Made by a program: the position numbers and the translations under genes | The notes under the pieces: model-generated | What the model was told of the DNA's origin: nothing | What the model saw: only the letters and a program-made list of their open reading frames with translations | Databases searched by the model: none | DNA from: an uncultured Bacteroides sp. | GTDB taxonomy: Bacteria; Bacteroidota; Bacteroidia; Bacteroidales; Bacteroidaceae | Direction of reading: 5' to 3' | Assembly: GCF_910586915.1 (NCBI RefSeq) | Contig: NZ_CAJULN010000063.1 | Location: forward strand, 1 to 12,553 | DNA: 12,553 nucleotides | Shown here: positions 1 through 6,874 of the stretch, one piece after another | Layout of the letters: each line of letters starts with the position of its first letter | Numbering within the stretch: position 1 is the stretch's first letter

Positions 1-210
1 GTGTGCAACTTTTTCATTTGTAAATATTTAGATTCTTAATTCAACCAACGAGTAAGTAATATAAAATATGAAATATAGAAATCTTGATAGTACATAAAAC
101 ATCAAATGGTCGAATTATGGTCGAACCATAAAAAAAAGCAGGACTATATAATTGATATACAGAATATACAACTAGATTTCCAAAAATGTGTCTAGTTTAG
201 TTTTTGTGTT
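1..210. other. AT-rich non-coding left edge with short repeats
   Basis: I see no convincing gene here. The stretch holds a 9-base direct repeat ATGGTCGAA (106-114 and 117-125). The second copy is part of an inverted repeat, TATGGT-cga-ACCATA (116-130), followed by a run of A. A further inverted repeat, AACTAGA/TCTAGTT, lies at 170-176 and 191-197. Frame 1 is open from base 1 to a TAA at 37-39, so the first 39 bases could be the 3' end of a rightward gene, but nothing supports that choice over the other frames. Confidence 0.4.
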
Positions 211-249
211 AATCGGAAGCCTGCAAGAGAGCATGAGCTTCCGATTTTT
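211..249 (+). terminator. Hairpin with T-tract at the left edge
   Basis: The 10-base arms AATCGGAAGC (211-220) and GCTTCCGATT (237-246) are perfect complements around a 16-base loop, and five T residues (245-249) run on from the right arm. The T-tract lies on the plus-strand side, so the hairpin best fits a terminator for a rightward gene that ends left of the window. On the minus strand the hairpin directly follows the stop codon of the MG2-domain gene, but the sequence after it (AACACAAAAAC) has no T-tract, so termination of that gene here is less certain. Confidence 0.55.
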
Positions 250-2578
250 ATTTCCTTAACACCTTAAACTCACATTTTGCATTTCCAAGCAATCCGCTAC
301 CGTCAACGCCTTCAACAACCCCGATAAATCCGGTATTGATATCAGAACAATAGAAAGAGACTTCCGCTTCTCCTTTTTCATCGGTAATGACAGATGGAGC
401 CCATAATAAAGTATTGCGAGCGTCAGGAGTGGAGAGCTGTATGTCTATCTCATCCGGTTGGTAAAATTGGCGAGAGGTATAATATCCTTTGGTGCGCCAG
501 AGGTTATTCATCCGTAACAATTCCTCTTCAGTGAATTCAGGTCCATTGTAGGTGATTATTTTTATATCAGTGACTATCCATGCGCCATTTTTCCCTATGA
601 GTTCATATTTAATAAGTTCATAATCTTTTCCGTTAATAGGTATGGATTTCTTACGGACTGGATAGCACGAAGAGCAACCTGTCGGGTGGTGTGAATACCC
701 CATATAATCATTCAGATAACCATTAGGTGTTCTACTGTTACAATCACATACCCATGCTTTATTCAAATCTACCTTTGCCAAGCTATCTAGTCGTCCCATC
801 ATTTTATCTCTAAACGGTTTATGTCCTTTTGCTGTTATAGTCACCTCATTTAATAATATGGTACTGTCGCTGCTTATTACAGGCAAATCAAGGGGTTGTT
901 CTTTCTTATGGTATGATACCGCTATCGGATAATAATGAGGTCTGTTCTTCCTTATGCTGTCAATCAGAAGAAAGTAATCCACCAATTCCAGTGTTGGCTT
1001 GAACTCTTTCGACAACATGGGTTTCAGATACACATATCCTCCTTGAAGAGTTTTCATCATGTCCGGGTCAACCATAAAATGTCCCGTGGAGTCTGTCCAA
1101 AGAAACTGAGAGTTTCCCTCTGCACCGAAAACCTGGATAAGCTGTTCTGCTCCTTCGCTTGGTTTGTCTTTTTTCTTGCTCTGAAGGGTTTGCAGGCCAT
1201 TGATTTCATCTGTCAGAAAAGGTTTTCCTTGATAATCAGGTTCTACTGCATTCCATACATACCGGCGCCAGCCTTGTGTAAGCAATAGCAGGTCTAACGT
1301 TTCTTTCCTGTCGCTGTTCTTTTCGTCAAAATAGTAAGACGGGTTACAGATTCGGCCCCGTATTTGGGAGGAGAGATAACAGTAGGCCAAGATATTCGCA
1401 GGGTCGGCAGGATTATGATATGCCCGGTCGTACACGCTAATGCCCAGGTTTGCCCTCACTGGATTGCCAACCTCGTCTGTCGCTTTTATTCTGATAGACG
1501 CTTTTTCCCGAATGGCAAAACTTGTCTTTGCGGGTTCGGCCGTTATATACAGTTTCTTTTGCGGATGGACATACACCAACCGTTCTGCAACGGGCTGCAT
1601 GGAGTTGTTGAAAAGCGTAAACTCCGCGATGCCTTGATAAAGGAAATTATCGAGCGAGATGGAGATTTTAAGACTGTCCTTCAATGTCCCTTTTGCCATA
1701 CAGCAGACCATTCCGCGCATTTGTCCCAAGAGATAAATTTGTCGGTGTGGCAAGCCCTCGGTTTGGGAAAGGATAAAATCCAGATGCCCATTGTCCTGCC
1801 CGCGAAGGTTCAGAACCATTCCTTGTGAATGAATCTCGGGTAACGGATAACTTTTTCCATGCTGCAATTCAATCCTATACTTTTTATTAACAAAGGGAGT
1901 GAAGGAGACAGCCCCCATCCCGTCGTGTACGCTCTTTATTCCGCACAGGAACTTATCGTCTTCATAAATGACTCCTTCCACAGCTACCGGATTTCCCTTC
2001 CCATCGGTTGCTTTAAAAGCCAGTTTGGAGGAAAGGCCGGATACGAGATTTCCTCCTTCTGGGAATGTTTCAAAACGGAAGGTTGTATCTTTAGGATTCC
2101 CTGTTACTTCCGAACGGGCTATATTCTTTACTATCCTTATTTTGCGGGTAGGGGTTATTCCAATAGTATCATTCTTGTAAAAAGAGTGCTTCGTATAGCC
2201 TTCTAAAAAATAGTCACCTTCCGGAAGTTTCTCGTCTATATAAATATGGCCGGATACGATGCCATTCTCCACCGGATACTTTTCCTGCCAAACCACGCTG
2301 TCTTTCGGATTAATCATTTGCAGATAAAGAGTCTTGCTTTTATCAGACAATCCAAAGGTTTGTACATCCAACTGATAGGCTTTGAACCAAAGGTCTTCGC
2401 CAGTCTCGTAAATGCTTTTACTCGTCTGAAGATAGACTAATTCCGAGGGACGGGAAGAAAAACAGTTTTCCATATGACCGACCAGGGAGTCTACGGATTC
2501 TTGGGAACAAACCACAGAGGGAAGGAAACTCATCCCCAACAAAAAAACAAACAGTTTATGTACTTTCACATCTTTCAT
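248..2578 (-). CDS. Secreted MG2-domain (alpha-2-macroglobulin-like) envelope protein
   Basis: A 776-residue protein whose exact role is unknown. I start it at the ATG at 2578, which has AGGAG six bases upstream; an in-frame TTG two codons earlier is less likely. The N-terminus is a signal peptide: basic MKDVKVHK, a hydrophobic stretch, and probable cleavage after VCS near residue 24. Residues about 45-150 look like an MG2 domain (SIYETGEDLWFKAYQLD, then LPEGDYFLEGYTKH). Near residue 578 is EVTITAK, the motif that usually leads into a TonB-receptor plug domain. The C-terminus (PDARNTLLWAP, then VSFYCSD and EGVDGSGLLG) matches the closing beta-sandwich common in large Bacteroides envelope proteins of this type. 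Unusually, there is a C-x-C-x21-C-x2-C cluster at residues 611, 613, 635 and 638. The protein is probably periplasmic or surface-associated. It follows the terminator of the HIRAN gene, so it should have its own promoter; I found only a weak candidate. Confidence 0.85.
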   Translation of the reverse strand: MKDVKVHKLFVFLLGMSFLPSVVCSQESVDSLVGHMENCFSSRPSELVYLQTSKSIYETGEDLWFKAYQLDVQTFGLSDKSKTLYLQMINPKDSVVWQEKYPVENGIVSGHIYIDEKLPEGDYFLEGYTKHSFYKNDTIGITPTRKIRIVKNIARSEVTGNPKDTTFRFETFPEGGNLVSGLSSKLAFKATDGKGNPVAVEGVIYEDDKFLCGIKSVHDGMGAVSFTPFVNKKYRIELQHGKSYPLPEIHSQGMVLNLRGQDNGHLDFILSQTEGLPHRQIYLLGQMRGMVCCMAKGTLKDSLKISISLDNFLYQGIAEFTLFNNSMQPVAERLVYVHPQKKLYITAEPAKTSFAIREKASIRIKATDEVGNPVRANLGISVYDRAYHNPADPANILAYCYLSSQIRGRICNPSYYFDEKNSDRKETLDLLLLTQGWRRYVWNAVEPDYQGKPFLTDEINGLQTLQSKKKDKPSEGAEQLIQVFGAEGNSQFLWTDSTGHFMVDPDMMKTLQGGYVYLKPMLSKEFKPTLELVDYFLLIDSIRKNRPHYYPIAVSYHKKEQPLDLPVISSDSTILLNEVTITAKGHKPFRDKMMGRLDSLAKVDLNKAWVCDCNSRTPNGYLNDYMGYSHHPTGCSSCYPVRKKSIPINGKDYELIKYELIGKNGAWIVTDIKIITYNGPEFTEEELLRMNNLWRTKGYYTSRQFYQPDEIDIQLSTPDARNTLLWAPSVITDEKGEAEVSFYCSDINTGFIGVVEGVDGSGLLGNAKCEFKVLRK

Positions 2579-2650
2579 TGACAACTCCTCTTGATTTAAC
2601 GTCAGTCCGACAGGAATCTCATTTTATTCATCCATATACTAAAGCACAAA

Positions 2651-2672
2651 GCCCCAACTTTTCAGTCAGGGC
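2651..2672 (-). terminator. Intrinsic terminator of the kinase/HIRAN unit
   Basis: On the minus strand the arms GCCCTGACT and AGTTGGGGC form a 9-bp stem with two G-T wobbles, closed by a GAAA tetraloop and followed by TTTGTGCTTT. It begins 10 bases after the HIRAN stop codon and separates that unit from the MG2-domain gene. Confidence 0.65.
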
Positions 2673-2682
2673 GTGTTTATAT

Positions 2683-3369
2683 TTAATAAGACCTAAAATA
2701 CTTTCTATTGATAGTCGTAATTGAAATGAACGCTCTGTTAAGATGCCCATTTTGCTCAACGCTCTTTACTTGAACTTTAAATAGTTTATATTTAGAATCA
2801 TGAAAAACCTTACTATGTACTGTCTTAACATATCCTATATCTATACCATCCTTAAAAAGTTGCACTGCATATTTATCATATAAATTTCTCTTGTCCAACC
2901 TCCATTCAAGTATATCTCCTTCTTTTAATATTCCACTGGGTAATTGTCTCCTCGTTAGTCCACACACCTCACTAGTAAATTTTAAATCACAAACAGGATA
3001 ATATTCTGCTAAAAACTCAAAATTGTCCGTTGATAACAACCCTTGTGTTTGAGCCAATACATAGTATTTGTTATCTTTCAATTCGGGATTAATCTCCCAA
3101 TAATTATAATATTTCTGTATATCAGAACGTTCTGTGTTAGTCAAACGTTGAGCAAATATTTCTAAAACATTATTTTTATATACTACTTCCGGATTTGGAA
3201 AATCAGGATACATATTAAAACCTTTTTCTAAAGCTTCTTTCACCCCGTCAGATATATATTCAAACCTAACCTCTTCAGTCTGATTTCGAGTTATTTTACC
3301 TATCTTTATTCGACTGTCATTCCTTCCGCGTCTCCAGGTAAGATAGATGTGTTTTATATATCTCTTCAT
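2683..3369 (-). CDS. HIRAN-domain protein with a HipA-N-like first half
   Basis: A 228-residue soluble protein with no signal peptide or membrane segment. Residues about 127-222 fit a HIRAN domain: FTSEVCGLTRRQLPSG, then LKEGDILEW, the hallmark NLYDKYAVQL (162-171), DGIDIGYVKTVHSKVF (174-189), and a closing strand FISITT. Family knowledge: HIRAN in HLTF/Rad5 binds 3' single-stranded DNA ends, and bacterial HIRAN proteins often sit beside DNA-processing or mobile-element genes. Residues 1-125 (IYLTWRRG, IGKITR, VRFEYIS, then NVLEIFAQRL, R-x-D, YYVLAQTQG, TDNFEFL) follow the strand order and spacing of a HipA N-terminal subdomain; this is an inference by eye. The start ATG overlaps the TGA that closes the extended frame of the kinase gene upstream (ATGA), which indicates translational coupling and shared function. 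The gene is AT-rich. The HIRAN call is good; the biological role is unknown. Confidence 0.8.
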   Translation of the reverse strand: MKRYIKHIYLTWRRGRNDSRIKIGKITRNQTEEVRFEYISDGVKEALEKGFNMYPDFPNPEVVYKNNVLEIFAQRLTNTERSDIQKYYNYWEINPELKDNKYYVLAQTQGLLSTDNFEFLAEYYPVCDLKFTSEVCGLTRRQLPSGILKEGDILEWRLDKRNLYDKYAVQLFKDGIDIGYVKTVHSKVFHDSKYKLFKVQVKSVEQNGHLNRAFISITTINRKYFRSY

Positions 3370-3518
3370 AATACTATGTTTTTTAGTCTCAAAATGCGTT
3401 CTCTTATCAGTTTAAATATCAACTCCTTACGACAAGAAGACAAACTATATTCTTCTCTCAAATCATTTGGAAGTTCTTTGTCTATATTAAAGATTATACC
3501 ACGTATTTTGTTTTCGAT
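3366..3518 (-). other. In-frame 50-codon continuation of the kinase gene after a TAA stop
   Basis: Read on from the kinase stop codon (TAA at 3519-3521), the same frame is open for 50 codons, beginning IENKIRGIIFNIDKELP and ending LIRERILRLKNIVL. It closes with TGA at 3366-3368, which overlaps the HIRAN ATG at 3367-3369. The segment contains no ATG, so it is unlikely to be an independent gene. The charged helix-like end (SSCRKELIFKLIRERI) is the kind of C-terminus seen in HipA-like proteins. The simplest reading is that the kinase gene once ran through to the ATGA overlap and lost its last 51 codons to a nonsense change; a base-call error is the alternative. Confidence 0.75.
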
Positions 3519-4409
3519 TTACAAAGATATAACATTATTTATTACGTTATCTACTATTTCTTGAAATTCGACTCTTATATTTTTTATAAGTTCAAAATGA
3601 TTCAATTTAACTCCATCGTCATCCCATCTTATTTCAGATTTTCCTCGATTGATAAAACTATCAAACATTATCTCATCGTTCAACATCTGTTTTACAGCAT
3701 CTTCACTCTTTTCCCTGGCCAAGCAACATCCACTATCATATATTGGAGAATACCGACCCTCCATTTTAAGGATTTTCATTTTTATATGCCTGGTAGGTTG
3801 ATTAAGTTCTTCATTTTTTGTAAGGAAATCCTTTATTTGTTTAAAACGATCTTTCAACTTAGCAAAGAGATGATTTGCTTCTTCATTGGTCAATTCGGTT
3901 TCTTTGTATGGCGTAATAAATCCCCAATTTTCCTGATGTCTGTCGCTATTCCCAATAACACTGTCAAAAATGATGGTTTTTATAATATCTTCTATATGTT
4001 CACCAAAGTTAAAACATTCGATTGCCGACTTTATAAAATGAAAGGTATAAGCTGAATATGATTCTTTATTTTCAGGTTTATAAGTATTATCATAACCGGT
4101 CAATATGCTCACCCCCTCAGTCAAACATTCTTCTTCGGTAATCATTGATTTAGAAATGCATCCTATTTCTTTTCCATGTTTTGCTATATTATATTCTAAC
4201 ACATCAAATCCTAAAGAACGACCTACTTCTGAAGAGATAATTTCAGACCAAAACTCAGATTTGTAATCTTTGCCTTCTTTCAACATAGAGGTTTTAAAGA
4301 AATATACACTGTCATCTTCAGGATTACTGACCACGCATTTGTTGCGTGTACCTTTAGTGTTGAAAAAAGGTTTTTCATTCCATTCTGTTATGTCATAAAA
4401 CTTAGCCAT
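3519..4409 (-). CDS. HipA-like protein kinase, probably truncated at the C-terminus
   Basis: A 296-residue protein related to the kinase core of HipA toxins and to the small HipA-like kinases. The expected kinase parts are present, numbered from MAKFYDI: a glycine-loop-like NTKGTRNK (17-24), the ATP-binding lysine in YFFK (39), the catalytic loop GNSDRHQENWGF (153-164, with D156, H158 and N161), and the metal-binding PIYDSG (D225). These residues are intact, so the core may still fold. There is no HipA N-terminal subdomain and no HipB-like helix-turn-helix gene beside it. Two upstream in-frame ATGs (4448 and 4430) are rejected because they lie at or within the promoter. The gene ends at TAA 3519-3521, but its frame continues for 50 codons to an ATGA overlap with the HIRAN gene, so about 51 codons appear to be lost. 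Composition is AT-rich (16 of 60 G+C over 3121-3180 in the adjoining HIRAN gene), unlike the genes to the right, which suggests transfer. Confidence 0.75.
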   Translation of the reverse strand: MAKFYDITEWNEKPFFNTKGTRNKCVVSNPEDDSVYFFKTSMLKEGKDYKSEFWSEIISSEVGRSLGFDVLEYNIAKHGKEIGCISKSMITEEECLTEGVSILTGYDNTYKPENKESYSAYTFHFIKSAIECFNFGEHIEDIIKTIIFDSVIGNSDRHQENWGFITPYKETELTNEEANHLFAKLKDRFKQIKDFLTKNEELNQPTRHIKMKILKMEGRYSPIYDSGCCLAREKSEDAVKQMLNDEIMFDSFINRGKSEIRWDDDGVKLNHFELIKNIRVEFQEIVDNVINNVISL

Positions 4410-4423
4410 ATTCTTATTTTTCA

Positions 4424-4454
4424 CAAACATACGAATAAGATATAACATTCACAA
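4424..4454 (-). promoter_or_regulatory. Bacteroides-type promoter of the kinase/HIRAN unit
   Basis: On the minus strand TATGTTTG (4431 down to 4424) matches the Bacteroides -7 consensus TAnnTTTG exactly, and TTG (4454 down to 4452) lies 20 bases upstream. Transcription would begin near 4418, only about ten bases before the ATG at 4409. This rules out the two earlier in-frame ATGs and implies a very short leader. Confidence 0.7.
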
Positions 4455-4495
4455 GGAAACTGCTGTTCCGATATTGTATATGTAATGCTATTTTT

Positions 4496-4529
4496 CGGAA
4501 AAACCGTCAGACCAATGTAGATTTGTCTG
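4496..4529 (-). terminator. Weak possible terminator after pgl
   Basis: On the minus strand CAGAC (4529-4525) and GTCTG (4512-4508) pair around a 12-base loop, followed after ACGG by TTTTT. The stem is only five pairs, so this is a weak candidate for the end of the gnd-zwf-pgl transcript; it lies beyond the tandem repeats. Confidence 0.3.
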
Positions 4530-4533
4530 TATA

Positions 4534-4611
4534 TAACAAGCAATGGCAACCACCATAACAAGCAAAGGCAGCCGCCCTAACAAGCAATGGGAGCCACCTT
4601 CACAAGCAATG
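4534..4611. repeat. 22-bp tandem repeat, about 3.5 copies, 3' of pgl
   Basis: Three 22-base units begin at 4534, 4556 and 4578, each opening with TAACAAGCAA followed by a GC-rich half of the type GGCAACCACC. A fourth partial unit (TCACAAGCAATG) runs from 4600 to 4611. The first half of each unit is almost invariant; the second half varies at a few positions. The period is not a multiple of three, and the array starts four bases beyond the pgl stop codon, so it is non-coding and lies in the pgl 3' untranslated region. Confidence 0.85.
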
Positions 4612-4615
4612 TTAT

Positions 4616-5371
4616 CTATCGGCCGTCGGGCGGAAGCGCTTCCTCCTCCTCCCCGTCCGAGTCACCGATATACCAGGCAGCCGCCCTGTCCACAAACAGT
4701 TCCACGTTGGGCGCATGATGGGCAATGTAAGCTGCCGGCCCCATATCCCCCGAATGACAGATTTCTTTCACCACGTCCGCTTTGCTCCGGCCCGTTATCA
4801 AGAAGATGACATGGCGGGCGTTCAGAATGGGGCAGCCGGTGAGGGCGATGCGCTTCTGCCCGTTGCGGGGATGGGTGCTGACGGCATAAATGTCATTGGA
4901 AATGAGCAGTTCCTCCTGTCCGGGGAAGATGGAAGAGGTGTGGCCGTCCTCGCCTGCGCCCAGCAGTACGATGTCGAACTCGGGCCAGCTTTGCCTGAGG
5001 GGCACTTGCCGGCGGACCAGCTCCGAATAACGGGTCGCTTCCTGCTGCGGCTGCGCTTCGCCGCAGATGCGGAACACATTCTCGCAGGGGATGGGCGCCA
5101 TCCCCAAAAGCAACTTGCGCATCAGGCCGTAATTGCTGTCCGAATGCTCGGGCGGCACACAACGTTCGTCTACCCAATAGACGTGGAGACGGTTCCACGG
5201 GGTGACGTTCATAAACTCATGTGCCCATATGTCGAACATCACGGCAGGGGTACTGCCGCCGCTCACGGCCATGTTGAATACTTTATCGGGTTCCGCCTGC
5301 ATGATTTCCACCAGGCGGCGTATCAGTTGGCGGGATGTCTCTATGGACAAGGGAAAGATAGTTGTTTTCAT
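4616..5371 (-). CDS. pgl: 6-phosphogluconolactonase
   Basis: A 251-residue cytoplasmic enzyme that hydrolyses 6-phosphoglucono-delta-lactone to 6-phosphogluconate, the second step of the oxidative pentose phosphate pathway. It belongs to the glucosamine-6-phosphate isomerase/lactonase fold (DevB type). Diagnostic stretches are SGGSTP (37-42, phosphate loop), WVDERCVPPEHSDSNYGL (66-83), LGAGEDGHTSSIFPG (137-151) and FLITGRSKADVV (190-201). Length is normal; the acidic tail EEEEALPPDGR is probably disordered. It is the last gene of the gnd-zwf-pgl operon and starts six bases after the zwf stop codon, with only AGG directly before the ATG, so translation probably depends on coupling to zwf. The three genes encode consecutive enzymes of one pathway. 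Confidence 0.93.
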   Translation of the reverse strand: MKTTIFPLSIETSRQLIRRLVEIMQAEPDKVFNMAVSGGSTPAVMFDIWAHEFMNVTPWNRLHVYWVDERCVPPEHSDSNYGLMRKLLLGMAPIPCENVFRICGEAQPQQEATRYSELVRRQVPLRQSWPEFDIVLLGAGEDGHTSSIFPGQEELLISNDIYAVSTHPRNGQKRIALTGCPILNARHVIFLITGRSKADVVKEICHSGDMGPAAYIAHHAPNVELFVDRAAAWYIGDSDGEEEEALPPDGR

Positions 5372-5377
5372 CCTATT

Positions 5378-6874
5378 TTATAATTCACAATATTGGTCAG
5401 TATTTGTCAGATTTTTGCAAGGGTTGGTCCAGGCAGCTCCGTGCCCGTGCATCATCGCTTCGCTCTCCAACGGCCCCCATGTGCCTGCGGGGTAGCCGTA
5501 GAGGGGCGCGTCGGGATTCTCCTTCCAGTGGCGGAGCACAGGGTCGAAGAACTTCCACGAGGCTTCCACTGCGTCGCTTCGGGTAAACAGCGTCGGGTCG
5601 CCCTGGATGCAGTCGTCTATCAGGCGGGCATAGGCGTCGCCGCCGGGCACTCCGCCCAGTTGGTCGTAGCTGAAGTCCATCGTCACCTGCCGGACTTCAA
5701 AGCCTGCGCCGGGGAGTTTCATTCCGATTTTGAGAACGATTCCCTCGTTGGGCTGCAAACGGAGAATGAGCTTGTTCGCCCGTGGGCAGTTGCCGCCGGC
5801 GCAATGAAACATCTGATGGGGCGTCTCGCGGAAGTGGACCACGATTTCGGTCACCTTCGTCGGCATCTGTTTGCCCGTGCGGATGTAGAACGGGACGCCG
5901 TTCCAGCGCCAGTTGGCAATGTTGAGTTTCATGGCGATGTAAGTCTCCGTGCGCGAGCCGGGGGCTACGCCCTTCTCCTGGCGGTATCCCTTCTTGTTGG
6001 CCGAAGGCAGGTATTGGCCGCGCACGATGTGTTTGCTGAAGTCTTTTTCGCTCAGCGGGGTGAGCGATTCGTACACCTTGACGACTTCGTTGCGGAAATG
6101 GTCGGCATCGAAGACGGCAGGCGGCTCCATCGCCGTGAGCGCCACCAGTTGAATCAAGTGATTCTGCACCATATCGCGCAGGGCTCCCGCCGTTTCGTAG
6201 AATCCGCCGCGCTGCTCGATACCGAGGTTCTCGACGGCGGTGATTTCCACGTAGTCGATGTAGTTGCGGTTCCAGAGCGGTTCGAAGATACCGTTGGCAA
6301 AGCGGAAGGCGAGTATGTTTTGGGCGGTCTCCTTGCCGAGAAAATGGTCGATACGGTAGATTTGCCGCTCGTCGAAGACCGAAGCGTAGATGCGGTTCAG
6401 CTCGCGTGCCGAACGGAGGTCGTAGCCGAAAGGCTTCTCGACGATGATACGCGAACGGGGCGTGTTGAGCCCGACGGCTTTCAGATGTAACGGCACAAGG
6501 CCGTAAAGCGACGGCGGAGTGGCGAGGTAGAACAGCAGGTTGCCGGAGGATGCGTCGCCGGTAAGCCCGGCAATCCGGCGGCGGAGGACGGGGTAATCCG
6601 TTTCCTGTGCGGGGTCCATCGGCAGGTAGTAGAGATGCAAGGTGAAGGCCTGCATCAAGGCTTCCTCCTGTTCGCCGGGCTTCACAAACGTCTGAAGTGC
6701 GGCGAGTATATACGCACGATACGTCTCGTCGGTGTAGACGGTACGCCCGAGGCCCAATATGCAGAAATCGCCCGCCAGCCGCTTTTCGCGGAAGAGGGAA
6801 TAGAGGGCGGGCATCAGCTTACGCCGGGTAAGGTCGCCCGACGCCCCGAAAATAATCATTGCAAACTTATCCAT
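5378..6874 (-). CDS. zwf: Glucose-6-phosphate 1-dehydrogenase
   Basis: A 498-residue enzyme that oxidises glucose-6-phosphate to 6-phosphogluconolactone and yields NADPH; it is the entry step of the oxidative pentose phosphate pathway. It shows the nucleotide-binding GASGDLTRRK (10-19), EKPFG (146-150), and the active-site signature RIDHFLGKE (174-182), with its catalytic histidine at 177. The C-terminal half (PFYIRTGK, then a final YPAGTWGP) is typical of the family. The open frame extends 50 codons further upstream into gnd, but the start at MDKFAMIIFGASGD is right: it gives the usual family length and N-terminus, and GGGGA lies just upstream. The start overlaps the gnd stop codon by eight bases (ATGGATAA), which indicates translational coupling. 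All expected motifs are intact. Confidence 0.95.
   Translation of the reverse strand: MDKFAMIIFGASGDLTRRKLMPALYSLFREKRLAGDFCILGLGRTVYTDETYRAYILAALQTFVKPGEQEEALMQAFTLHLYYLPMDPAQETDYPVLRRRIAGLTGDASSGNLLFYLATPPSLYGLVPLHLKAVGLNTPRSRIIVEKPFGYDLRSARELNRIYASVFDERQIYRIDHFLGKETAQNILAFRFANGIFEPLWNRNYIDYVEITAVENLGIEQRGGFYETAGALRDMVQNHLIQLVALTAMEPPAVFDADHFRNEVVKVYESLTPLSEKDFSKHIVRGQYLPSANKKGYRQEKGVAPGSRTETYIAMKLNIANWRWNGVPFYIRTGKQMPTKVTEIVVHFRETPHQMFHCAGGNCPRANKLILRLQPNEGIVLKIGMKLPGAGFEVRQVTMDFSYDQLGGVPGGDAYARLIDDCIQGDPTLFTRSDAVEASWKFFDPVLRHWKENPDAPLYGYPAGTWGPLESEAMMHGHGAAWTNPCKNLTNTDQYCEL

Noticed and set aside
2617..2650. Promoter for the MG2-domain gene (TTTG at 2650-2647 with TAAAATGA 20 bases on)
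   Set aside because: The spacing is right, but the -7 box matches the consensus too poorly to list as a feature.
4534..4611. CRISPR array
   Set aside because: The units are contiguous 22-base tandem copies with no unique spacers and no cas genes nearby.
5393..6490. 365-codon open frame on the plus strand opposite zwf
   Set aside because: Same cause: antisense of zwf with no recognisable domain and no promoter.
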